A stretch of DNA of 64,000 nucleotides, from contig CAVWFN010000020.1 of NCBI GenBank assembly GCA_963754285.1, forward strand, positions 124,001-188,000, in the 5' to 3' direction. This DNA comes from RYN-133 sp963754285 (GTDB lineage Bacteria; Actinomycetota; Actinomycetes; Mycobacteriales; Jatrophihabitantaceae). Positions 33,301 to 43,384 of this stretch are shown piece after piece. Position numbers and translations under genes: made by a program. Numbering within the stretch: position 1 is the first letter of the stretch; every line of letters starts with the position of its first letter. The notes beneath the pieces are model-generated. The model was not told the origin of the DNA. It searched no databases and saw only the letters and a program-made list of their open reading frames with translations.

Positions 33301-34149
33301 TTACGGCGCCGTCGTCTTCTCATACGACTCGGGTCGACGGTCTCGATAGAACTGCCAGTCGTTGCGAGTCTTCATCAACTCGTCCAGGTCAAGGTCACGG
33401 ATGACGATCTCCTCCTTGTCCTCGGACGCGACCTCGCCGACGAAGTTCCCCCGCGGATCAACGAAATAGGACGAGCCGTAGAAGTGCGGCGCGTCCGGTC
33501 CGAACTCGTCGGTCTCCTGACCGATGCGGTTGTTCGCTGCGACGAAGTACTGGTTCGCCGCTGCGGCCGCGGGCTGCTCGATCTCCCACAGCCGGTTCGA
33601 CAGGCCCGGCTTGGTCGCGGACGGGTTGAACACGATCTGCGCGTTGTTGAGACCGAGTTCGCGCCAGCCCTCGGGGAAGTGCCGGTCGTAACAGATGTAC
33701 ACACCGACGCGACCGACCGCGGTGTCGAAGACCGGATAGCCGGCATTGCCCGGCCGGAAGTAGAACTTCTCCCAGAACTGCGGCAGGTTCGGAATGTGGT
33801 GCTTGCGATAGCGACCCAGCAGTGATCCGTCGGCATCGATCACCGCGGCCGTGTTGTAGTACTCGCCCTCGTTCGCGACCTCATAGATCGGCAACACGAT
33901 CACCAGGTGCAGCTCCTTGGCCAGCTTCTGGAACCGCTCGACGGTCGGCCCCGGAATCGGCTCGACGTACTCGTAGTACTTCTGATCCTGGATCGCGCCG
34001 AAATACGGCCCGTAGAACAACTCCTGGAACCCGATGATCTGCGCGCCGTCCGCGGCCGCGCGGCGGGCCAGTTCCTCATGCTTGGCGATCATGGATTCCT
34101 TGTCGCCGGTCCACTCGGCCTGAGTGATGGCGGCACGTACGACAGTCAT
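33301..34149 (-). CDS. Beta-ureidopropionase (nitrilase superfamily)
   Basis: A 282-residue nitrilase-superfamily amidase with the Glu-Lys-Cys triad at E43 (GFQELFYGP), K116 (RKHHIPN) and C153 (YICYDRHFPEG). The sequence around it, including PNLPQFWEKFYFRPGN and NNRIGQE, matches N-carbamoyl-beta-alanine amidohydrolases. It completes reductive pyrimidine degradation by releasing beta-alanine, CO2 and ammonia from the dihydropyrimidinase product. First gene of the operon; GGGGAGA precedes the ATG. Confidence 0.9.
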   Translation of the reverse strand: MTVVRAAITQAEWTGDKESMIAKHEELARRAAADGAQIIGFQELFYGPYFGAIQDQKYYEYVEPIPGPTVERFQKLAKELHLVIVLPIYEVANEGEYYNTAAVIDADGSLLGRYRKHHIPNLPQFWEKFYFRPGNAGYPVFDTAVGRVGVYICYDRHFPEGWRELGLNNAQIVFNPSATKPGLSNRLWEIEQPAAAAANQYFVAANNRIGQETDEFGPDAPHFYGSSYFVDPRGNFVGEVASEDKEEIVIRDLDLDELMKTRNDWQFYRDRRPESYEKTTAP

Positions 34150-34189
34150 CTGCGATTCTCCCCAAGACGACGATTCGGTGAGGTGACCA

Positions 34190-34219
34190 ACCGTAGGGCG
34201 TCCGTTTCAGCGCCGTAAA
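34190..34219 (-). promoter_or_regulatory. Candidate promoter of the pyrimidine degradation operon
   Basis: On the minus strand TTTACG (34219-34214) and TACGGT (34195-34190) are separated by 18 bp. The predicted start is about 35 bases before the ATG at 34149, leaving room for the GGGGAGA ribosome site. Confidence 0.35.
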
Positions 34220-34258
34220 GGTGTCGGCGCGATGAGCACGCGAATGATCGAGAGCGGG

Positions 34259-36497
34259 CTATGAACGACGCAGCACGACGACGGTGCGGTCGTCGGGAGC
34301 ATCGCGCTTCTCGTGCAGCGCGAACACCGACGCTGCGGTCACCGCGGACCCCAGCCGCCCGACGTCGTCGACGAGCCGGTGAACGCTCTCCGAAAGGTCC
34401 TCGTCGCGGCGCTCGATCAAGCCGTCGGAGTAGAGGACGAGGCCCTCACCCTCGCCGAGGGTGAACTGAGTCGATCCATAGCTCGCCCCGGGAACGCCTA
34501 TGGGCGGAGACGGTGTGAACGACGCGCTGCTCACCGCGTCGTCCGAGCCGAGCAACAAGGGCACCGGATGCCCGGCCAGCACCATGTCGACATCGCCATT
34601 GGCAGGATCGACGCAGCCGACGGCCAACGTCGCGAACGCTGTCGGCAGCAACGTCGTCGTGAACTCGTTGAGCCGCTCCACCGCACCGACCGTCGAGACG
34701 CCATCGATCAAATAGGCGCGAAGCGCGTTGCGCAGTTGGGCCATGGTCCCGGCGGCGCTGATGCCGTGTCCGGCAACATCACCAAGGACGACGACCACGC
34801 GGCCGTCCCGCAGAGGGAACGCGTCGTACCAGTCGCCGCCGATACGTCCGCCGGCGGCAGGTTCGTAGTGCGCGGACAGTTCCCACCCGCTGACGGCCGG
34901 GACGTCCGGCAACAGACTGCGCTGCAGAGTCTCGGCGAGGCGGACCTCGCGTTCGGATCGCGCGTACAGCGTCTCGACGATGGTCTGCCGCAACGCGGTT
35001 GCGTTGGCACGCTCGGTGTCGAGCCACGGGGCCGATCGACGCCGGACGATCTCACGCCAGCGATCGAACGACTTGCGCGGACTCAACCGCACGGACTCGC
35101 CCTCGCGCACCGCGATGGCCTTGTTCGTCGGGTCACCGCCCCAGTCGACCGCTCGGCGCAGTTCACCGCGCAGCCAGATCAGGTAGTGGTTGTCGGGCAG
35201 CATGAGCGCCAACAAGCCGCTGACGAGCTCCGGGGCGACATCCGTGCCGATCGAGTCGCTCACGCAGTCGGTCTCGAACACGCCGACCTCCTGCGAGGTC
35301 AACCAGGCGACCAGCTCGTCGATGATCCCGGCGTCCGGCACGTCGCCGCGCGTGACCCGCTCACCGTCCACGTTCATGACGATGCCGTCGGCCGGCACGA
35401 GGTCGGCAACGTCCGGGGCGCCGAGCAGTGCCGAGCCCAGCGGCTCGGACTGGTTCTGCATCGCCGCGGCGATCTTGGCCAGGAGCGCCTGGCCGGCCAG
35501 CCGGGTGCGCAGCTCGTCGTCCTCGACCCGGTCGACGAGCCGCAATGACAGCGTCGACCCGAGGAATTCGGCGGCCGCGCGAACGCCGTAGGGCGGCAGG
35601 TGCGCGCCGGAGTAGTGGTGGCAGGCGATCAGGCCCCAGAGCCGGCCGTCGCGCACGAGCGAGATCGACATCGACGCGCCGACGCCCATGTTCTTCAGGT
35701 ACTCGATGTGGATCGGCGACACGCTGCGCAGCGTCGAGTGCGTCAGGTCGGTCGGCCGTCCGGTCGTGGGGTTCTCCTGCGGGACGAGCGGCGACGGCGT
35801 GTAGCCGATGTCGTCGATGATCCGGATCCAGTTCTTCTCGTACAGCGCACGAGCCTGGGCCGGGATGTCACTGGCCGGGTAGTGCAGGCCGAGGAACGAG
35901 TTGAGATCGTCGCGCTTGGCCTCGGCGACGACTTCGCCGTTGTACTCGGCGTCGTAGCGGTAGACCATCACCCGGTCGAACCCGGTCAGCTCGCGCACCG
36001 CGCGGGCCGTGATCTCGTAGAGCTCGAGTCAGGGTGGACGCACGGTTGAGCTCGGCGACCGATCCCCGCACGGCCAGGTAGGTGTTCGGGAACGAGAAGG
36101 GACGCGGGCCGGTCGCCAGCTCCAGCTCGACCAGAATCTGCCCGCCCGACTCGCGGTGCAAGATGACGTCGAAGGCGACCTCGCGGGCGCCGACGGTGAT
36201 CATCATTTCGAGCGGGTTGCGCTCACGAAGGTCGCCGAACCCGGACGCGGTGCGCGCGATCGCCGCGGCCTGCTCGGCGCCGACGAGGTGCGAGATCGTG
36301 CGGCCGAGCAGGTCCTGCGGTGCCCGCTCGAACATGTCGCTGACGTTGGCCGAGACCTGTGCGATGGTCAGGTCCGGTTCACGGGCGACGACGAGGACGC
36401 CTCGCGGCTGGATGCTGCCGGGGATGTGGATCGGTTCGCGCGCGCAGTTGTCGAGATCGATCGGCGCGCCGACCTCGACGAACTCGGCATCGCTCAT
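34259..36497 (-). pseudogene. Bacteriophytochrome with C-terminal PP2C/SpoIIE phosphatase, one frameshift
   Basis: The PAS domain starts with the biliverdin-binding region (C18 in LDNCAREPIHIPGSIQP), as in classic bacteriophytochromes. After STLT at about 36027 the frame changes; one extra base at about 36026 separates it from ELYEITARAVRELTGFDRVM. The remainder is intact: GAF with HYPASDIPAQAR and ACHHYSGAHLPP, PHY domain with the tongue (WLRGE, SPRKSFDRW), then a PP2C/SpoIIE domain (GGDWYDAF, VLGDVAGHGISA, DDRTVVVLRR). There is no histidine kinase. The product would be a red/far-red controlled Ser/Thr phosphatase of about 745 residues. Heme oxygenase is encoded 61 bases upstream. Confidence 0.85.
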
Positions 36498-36558
36498 GTT
36501 TTCGGGGTCCCCGCGTAAACGTGCAGCTTTCTTTGCGGAGCGTTTTCGTGGGGTGTTC

Positions 36559-37167
36559 TCATGCAGCGTCCTCGGACGCGAGTGGGGTCAACCATCGCTC
36601 GAGCGAGTCGAAGGTGTGTTCAGCGGCCGCGACGACCTCGTCGGCACGTCGCACGTCGTCGCCGACCCACTCGGCCAGGAACGCCAAGTAGTCACGCCAC
36701 ATCGGGCCGGGTCCCTCGAGGTACGGCGTGAACGTGCGCAGCCGCAACTGGGCACCCTCGGGCAACGCGCGCAGCGTGCGGTCGATGACAGCGCCGCCGA
36801 GCGTCGATCCCTCGGACACGTACAGCCAGCCGAGGACTTCGGCGGTGTCCGGATCGGTGAACACGCTCGGCGCCTCGGGCAGTTCGTTGAGGTCGCGCAC
36901 CGTCAGGCCGAGCCGCAGCAGGTCGCTGCGCAGTACCTCGCGGCGCCGCCGCCGCGTCCAGCGCAGTTGCTCGGCCGCGACGGGTGCGCGCTCGGCCCAC
37001 TCGTCGATGACGCGTTCGGTGCCCTGCCAGAACCCCGCGAAGCGTGACAGCACCGCGCGCAGACGCTGGGTCGACAGCGCTGGATCGATCAGCCCGAGTG
37101 CGGCCTCGACGCGTTCGTGCGTGCCAGCCGTTCGGTGTTTCAATCTCTGCGCAACCGGACTTCGCAC
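36559..37167 (-). CDS. bphO: Biliverdin-producing heme oxygenase
   Basis: A 202-residue bacterial heme oxygenase that opens heme to biliverdin, the chromophore of the adjacent bacteriophytochrome. The proximal-His region reads LKHRTAGTHERVEAAL, and the distal helix contains YVSEGSTLGGAVIDR. I chose GTG 37167, which has GAGGGGG five bases upstream; an in-frame GTG at 37194 lies within the predicted -10 box. It is first in a two-gene bphO-bphP operon. Confidence 0.9.
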   Translation of the reverse strand: MRSPVAQRLKHRTAGTHERVEAALGLIDPALSTQRLRAVLSRFAGFWQGTERVIDEWAERAPVAAEQLRWTRRRRREVLRSDLLRLGLTVRDLNELPEAPSVFTDPDTAEVLGWLYVSEGSTLGGAVIDRTLRALPEGAQLRLRTFTPYLEGPGPMWRDYLAFLAEWVGDDVRRADEVVAAAEHTFDSLERWLTPLASEDAA

Positions 37168-37192
37168 AGATCCCCCTCGCCAAATACCCGCC

Positions 37193-37228
37193 ACCCTAAC
37201 GAGTAACCAGCATGCAGCGAACGCTGCA
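37193..37228 (-). promoter_or_regulatory. Promoter and palindrome upstream of bphO
   Basis: Minus-strand TTCGCT, a 17-bp spacer and TAGGGT (37198-37193) form a promoter about 20 bases before the GTG at 37167. The palindrome TGCAGCGAACGCTGCA (37213-37228) covers its -35 region, right after the stop of the DsbA-like gene at 37231. It could be a repressor operator or a terminator hairpin of the upstream gene. Confidence 0.5.
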
Positions 37229-37230
37229 AA

Positions 37231-37857
37231 TTAGTCGAATTGGGGCGATTCGGTCCGGGTGCGCTTGAGCTCGAAGAAGTACGGATAGGACGCGAGCAGC
37301 CGCGATCCGTCCCAGACCCGCACGGCCTCCTCGCCGCGCGGAATGCGCGTGAGCACGGGCCCGAAGAAGGCCACGCCGTCGATGTGCAGGGTGGGCGTGC
37401 CGACCTCGTAGCCGACCGGGTCCATGCCCGCGTGGTGCGACTTTCGCAGCAGGTCGTCGTAGTCGGTGCTGTCGGCGGCGTCGGCGAGTTCGGTGGGCAG
37501 GCCGGCCTCGGTCAGGGCCTCCTCGTAGAGCGCGCGGTCGAAGTCGCGACCCTCGTTGTGCCGGCGGGTACCCAGCGCGGTGTAGAGGTCACGCAGCGCC
37601 GCGGTGCCGTGCGCCTGCTCGGCCGCGATGCAGATCCGGACGGGGCCCCAGCCACGTCCGAGCATCTCGCGGTAGTTGTCCGGCAGCCCTTCCTTGTCCT
37701 CATTGAGGACCGAGAGGGACATGACACGGAAGGACAGGTCCATCGGACGCTGCTTCTCGACCTCGAGGATCCAGCGCGAGGTGACCCAGGCGAACGGGCA
37801 CAGCGGGTCGAAGTAGAAATCGACGGTGGGACGCTCGGCAGGCGCATTACTGGTCAT
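37231..37857 (-). CDS. DsbA-family protein, Rv2466c-like mycothiol-dependent reductase
   Basis: A 208-residue thioredoxin-fold protein of the DsbA/HCCA group. The active-site segment is FYFDPLCPFAWVTSRW, with one Cys (about residue 20) in a CPFAW context and no second Cys at the CxxC position. The rest (GVAFFGPVLTRIPRG and VGTPTLHIDG with the cis-Pro) agrees with actinobacterial relatives of Rv2466c, a mycothiol-linked nitroreductase. As in M. tuberculosis it is beside pepN. Probable function: mycothiol-dependent reduction in stress response. A leaderless promoter precedes the ATG. Confidence 0.82.
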   Translation of the reverse strand: MTSNAPAERPTVDFYFDPLCPFAWVTSRWILEVEKQRPMDLSFRVMSLSVLNEDKEGLPDNYREMLGRGWGPVRICIAAEQAHGTAALRDLYTALGTRRHNEGRDFDRALYEEALTEAGLPTELADAADSTDYDDLLRKSHHAGMDPVGYEVGTPTLHIDGVAFFGPVLTRIPRGEEAVRVWDGSRLLASYPYFFELKRTRTESPQFD

Positions 37858-37863
37858 GTCAAC

Positions 37864-37869
37864 AACGTA
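37864..37869 (-). promoter_or_regulatory. Leaderless -10 box, TACGTT, for the DsbA-family gene
   Basis: Minus-strand TACGTT is six bases before the ATG at 37857; no Shine-Dalgarno is present. Confidence 0.45.
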
Positions 37870-37884
37870 CGCCGATCGTCGGCG

Positions 37885-38343
37885 CTATGCGCTGAGGGCC
37901 TGCAAGGCTTCGTCGGCGTGCTTGTCCATGTTGGTCTCGCTGCTGATCTGGGCCACCAGGCGCCGGTCGCGGCCGATCGCGAAGGTCTGCCGCTTGACCG
38001 GCGCACCCAGCTTGGTGCCGATGGCACCGCGGCGCACGCCGAAGATGTCGGCGACCGTGCCGTCACTGTCGCTGAGCAGCGGATAGTCGAAGCTGTGCTT
38101 GTCGGCGAACTGCTTCTGCTTGTCGACCGCGTCCATGCTGATGCCGATGCGCTGCACGCCGGCGGCCTGGTACTCGGCGCCGAGGTCACGGAAGTGGCAG
38201 GCCTCCTTCGTGCACCCGGTGGTCATCGCGGCCGGGTAGAAGAACAGGACCACCGGCCCGTCCGACAGCAACGTCGAGAGCCGACGCGGCGTCCCGTTCT
38301 GGTCGGAGAGCTCGAAATCCGGAATTTCATCGCCGATCTTCAT
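37885..38343 (-). CDS. bcp: Peroxiredoxin, BCP/PrxQ type
   Basis: A 152-residue thiol peroxidase. The active site AAMTTGCTKEACHFRD has the peroxidatic Cys at residue 44 and a resolving Cys at 49, the CxxxxC arrangement of PrxQ/BCP enzymes. FYPAAMTTGC and KQTF-type strands (VKRQTFAIGRDRRLV) complete the fold. It detoxifies hydroperoxides in the cytoplasm. GGAGGG precedes the ATG at 38343. It is followed by the DsbA-like reductase gene in the same direction, a plausible redox pair. Confidence 0.9.
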   Translation of the reverse strand: MKIGDEIPDFELSDQNGTPRRLSTLLSDGPVVLFFYPAAMTTGCTKEACHFRDLGAEYQAAGVQRIGISMDAVDKQKQFADKHSFDYPLLSDSDGTVADIFGVRRGAIGTKLGAPVKRQTFAIGRDRRLVAQISSETNMDKHADEALQALSA

Positions 38344-38461
38344 CCCTCCACCGTAACCGCGAGCCAAACGTGTCGTCCCGGCGTGACAGACTTCATCCCA
38401 TTCCCGGCGATCCCGGATCCAATCCCCCGCCACACGACGAACAACGTCAGGACGTGAGCTT

Positions 38462-41035
<2,574 letters not shown>

Positions 41036-41064
41036 CAGCCCCTCGGCACGTTTTATCCGTGTTT

Positions 41065-41105
41065 GTTACTCGCACGTAACCGTCGTTGCCGGTTCTCGTT
41101 GTAAC
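41065..41105. promoter_or_regulatory. Three GTTAC/GTAAC sites upstream of the transglycosylase gene
   Basis: GTTAC-N6-GTAAC (41065-41080) forms an inverted pair, and a further GTAAC lies at 41101-41105. Such half-sites are recognised by the OmpR-family regulators MtrA and GlnR in actinobacteria; MtrA is known to control cell-wall hydrolases. The assignment is an inference from motif and context. Confidence 0.35.
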
Positions 41106-41135
41106 GGGTAAGCAGTCCCGTTCCCAGGAGGATCC

Positions 41136-42584
41136 ATGCCGGTCGACGGTGGTCCTGAGCCCACGGCGCCGTATCGGCCGCGGCATGCCCGCGGCCTGGA
41201 CGCACAACGCGCCAAGCGCACACCAGGCGCCAAGAACACCGCCACGGCGGGCAGCGCCGACGAGGTGAAGGCGCCCGGGATCGCGGCGATGTTCCGGCGC
41301 AATCCCGAGCGTGCCCGGCGCACCGCGATCGCGGCCGGCGCCGTCGCCATCTGCGTGCTCGTCGCCTCCAGTGTGGCCAGCGCGGCCACCCGGACGGCGT
41401 CACACGACGACCGTCCCGTCGCCAAGTCCGTCGGGCTCGACGGGCAGGCCGTCCCCAAGAGCGCTCCCACGACCAGCGCAGCGTCCAATGCCACGAACGC
41501 GAAGGTGGCCTCGGCCACCCAGATCGTCCGCGCCAAGCAGTTCGCGCCGGCGAACAAGGCCGTGATCACCGGTCTGGCCGGCAACGGCATCCCCAATGTG
41601 GCCCTCAACGCCTATCGCGTCGCGGCGGACCGCATGGCCCACGTCCAGCCGTCGTGCGGCATCGACTGGGCACTGCTCGCCGGCATCGGCCGCGAGGAGT
41701 CCGACCACGGCCAGTTCGGCGGCGCCCGGCTCAACCCCGACGGGACCTCGACACCACGCATCATCGGCCCGGCACTCAACGGCGACGGCAACGAGTACAT
41801 CCCGGCCCCGCCGAACGGTTTCGCGCTCGACGGCGACGCGAAGTACACCCACGCCCTCGGCCCGATGCAGTTCATCCCGCAGACCTGGGCGGCCTACGGC
41901 GCCGACGCGAACGGCGACGGGAAGGCCGACATCTTCAACATCAACGACGCGGCTCTGGGCGCGGCGCGCTACCTCTGCGCGAACGGCGGGAACCTGCGCA
42001 CCGCGGCCGGCCAGGAGCGGGCCATCCTCGCCTACAACCACAGCGACCAGTACCTGGCACAGGTGCTTGCGCTGTCCGACGCCTACCGGCTCGGCATTCC
42101 CGTCAAGGGCATCCCGGTCGGCAACATCACCGGGGCGCTCCCGCCGATCACGGCGACCGACCCGTACGCCGTGAACCCGGGCCCGCCGACCGCGGCGAGC
42201 AGTTCCGGCACGACGCGCGCCGGTGGACCGGTCAAGACGCCCGGCTCGGGAACCTCGTCCGGTTCGAGCGGCGGCACCGGGACCAAGGGCACGAAGGGTG
42301 GCACCGGCGGCCGTCCGGGCGGCTCAGGCGGCGGCACAGGCGGCGGCTCCGGCAGCGGCAGCGGCTCAGGCGGCGGCTCAGGTCACTCCCCGAAGCCCAC
42401 ACCGACTCCCACACCCACACCGGACCCCACCGGCGGTTCGGGTGGTGGCGGGCTTCCGCTGCCCACGAAGCTGCCGACCAAAATTCCCACCACGCTGCCG
42501 ACAGCTACCAGTTCAGCGGCGACCTCGCCGAAACCGTCGTCCACGTGTGTGGTCGGAGTGGGTGGCATCTGCGTCGTCGGGTGA
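41136..42584 (+). CDS. Membrane-anchored lytic transglycosylase
   Basis: A 482-residue envelope protein. A short basic cytoplasmic part precedes one membrane segment (TAIAAGAVAICVLVASSVA, about residues 67-85). The catalytic domain of the SLT/MltB type covers about 160-320: CGIDWALLAGIGREESDHG with catalytic Glu, LGPMQFIPQTWAAYGADANG, and AILAYNHSDQYLAQVLAL. A Gly/Ser-rich, then Pro/Thr-rich tail follows. It should cleave peptidoglycan during growth or division. AGGAGG is ideally placed before ATG 41136. Confidence 0.88.
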   Translation: MPVDGGPEPTAPYRPRHARGLDAQRAKRTPGAKNTATAGSADEVKAPGIAAMFRRNPERARRTAIAAGAVAICVLVASSVASAATRTASHDDRPVAKSVGLDGQAVPKSAPTTSAASNATNAKVASATQIVRAKQFAPANKAVITGLAGNGIPNVALNAYRVAADRMAHVQPSCGIDWALLAGIGREESDHGQFGGARLNPDGTSTPRIIGPALNGDGNEYIPAPPNGFALDGDAKYTHALGPMQFIPQTWAAYGADANGDGKADIFNINDAALGAARYLCANGGNLRTAAGQERAILAYNHSDQYLAQVLALSDAYRLGIPVKGIPVGNITGALPPITATDPYAVNPGPPTAASSSGTTRAGGPVKTPGSGTSSGSSGGTGTKGTKGGTGGRPGGSGGGTGGGSGSGSGSGGGSGHSPKPTPTPTPTPDPTGGSGGGGLPLPTKLPTKIPTTLPTATSSAATSPKPSSTCVVGVGGICVVG

Positions 42585-42603
42585 CTTCGCTTCTCCCCCG
42601 GAC

Positions 42604-42640
42604 GAGATCCCTGGCCGACCCCCCGTCGGTCAGGGATCTC
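42604..42640. terminator. Strong bidirectional hairpin terminator
   Basis: A 16-bp stem (left arm 42604-42619, right arm 42625-42640, one G-T pair) around a five-C loop lies between the transglycosylase stop at 42584 and the convergent DUF5130 stop at 42646. Only a weak T-run follows. Confidence 0.8.
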
Positions 42641-42645
42641 TTCGG

Positions 42646-43074
42646 TTAAACGTGACCGGCGGAGTCGGCGAGCATGCGCAATCCGTTCACGATGCCGCCG
42701 GTCAGGTCACCGTTGCTGAACGACGCACGCATGGTCAGCGCGGCGAGCGCGCAGGCCCGGTTCGGGAGCCGCTGCGCGGACTCCTCGCCGGTGACGATGT
42801 GCAGGGTCCGCTGCCCGGGTGAGATCGCGATCAGCACCGAGGACGGGGTGAGCCGCTCGAACAGCCGCTCGGCGTGCCCACGCGTCGGCGGCTCGAGCGC
42901 GCCGACGTAGACCGAGAAGGTCAGGCCGCACTCGCGGCTGGACAGCGTCAGCGCCTCGTCGAGACGACCGAGTTGGCGCGAGGTGAACGGGCTGTTCGCA
43001 CTGTCGGAACCGGCCGGGCCGTCCTGCAGGAAGTTCTCGGTGCGCGCGGCGTGCGCCTCGACCTCACCACTCAC
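42646..43074 (-). CDS. DUF5130 family protein
   Basis: A 142-residue protein of the actinobacterial DUF5130 family: SPFTSRQLGRLDEALTLS, GLTFSVYVGAL, VLIAISPGQRTLHIVTG and GIVNGLRMLADSAG. It resembles TPM-type phosphatase-like domains, but the function is unknown. GTG 43074 was chosen because GGGAGG lies eight bases upstream. Its start overlaps the end of the small CtaJ-like gene by 11 bases, so the two are translated together. Confidence 0.8.
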   Translation of the reverse strand: MSGEVEAHAARTENFLQDGPAGSDSANSPFTSRQLGRLDEALTLSSRECGLTFSVYVGALEPPTRGHAERLFERLTPSSVLIAISPGQRTLHIVTGEESAQRLPNRACALAALTMRASFSNGDLTGGIVNGLRMLADSAGHV

Positions 43075-43321
43075 CGTTCGCACCTCCCACCGCACTGGCC
43101 GTGGCTTCGGACGAGCCGCCGATCGCGACGCGGTCGGTGACGACGTCGTCGATCGCCTGCGGATGGGGCAGGTACCAGGCCGGCGGGTAGGTCCACGCCT
43201 TGCCCGGGCGGTAGCGGGTCGGCTGGTGCACCGCAGCGCGTCCGTAGACCGCGGCGACGACCGCAGCCACGACCGCAGCCGGGATGCCGACGAACACCAG
43301 CACCGTCTCGACGACTGTCAT
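43064..43321 (-). CDS. Small membrane protein, probable aa3-oxidase subunit CtaJ
   Basis: An 85-residue protein with one N-terminal membrane segment (VETVLVFVGIPAAVVAAVVAA split across residues 4-24) followed by a conserved juxtamembrane part (TRYRPGKAWTYPPAWYLPHP). The pattern of one membrane helix followed by RYRPG-W matches the small actinobacterial cytochrome oxidase subunit named CtaJ. I am not certain, as the family is short and no oxidase gene is near. It starts upstream of, and overlaps, the DUF5130 gene. Confidence 0.6.
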   Translation of the reverse strand: MTVVETVLVFVGIPAAVVAAVVAAVYGRAAVHQPTRYRPGKAWTYPPAWYLPHPQAIDDVVTDRVAIGGSSEATASAVGGANGEW

Positions 43322-43384
43322 GTAGAAGAAGCTAGCGAATCAGTGCTGAGTGCGATCAGTCGGCCACGCCGTGCGCAGCGCAGG

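Noticed and set aside
41036..41135. Region before the transglycosylase gene considered as a ydaO/c-di-AMP riboswitch
   Set aside because: Only about 100 bp and without the expected conserved helices; simple promoter elements explain it better.
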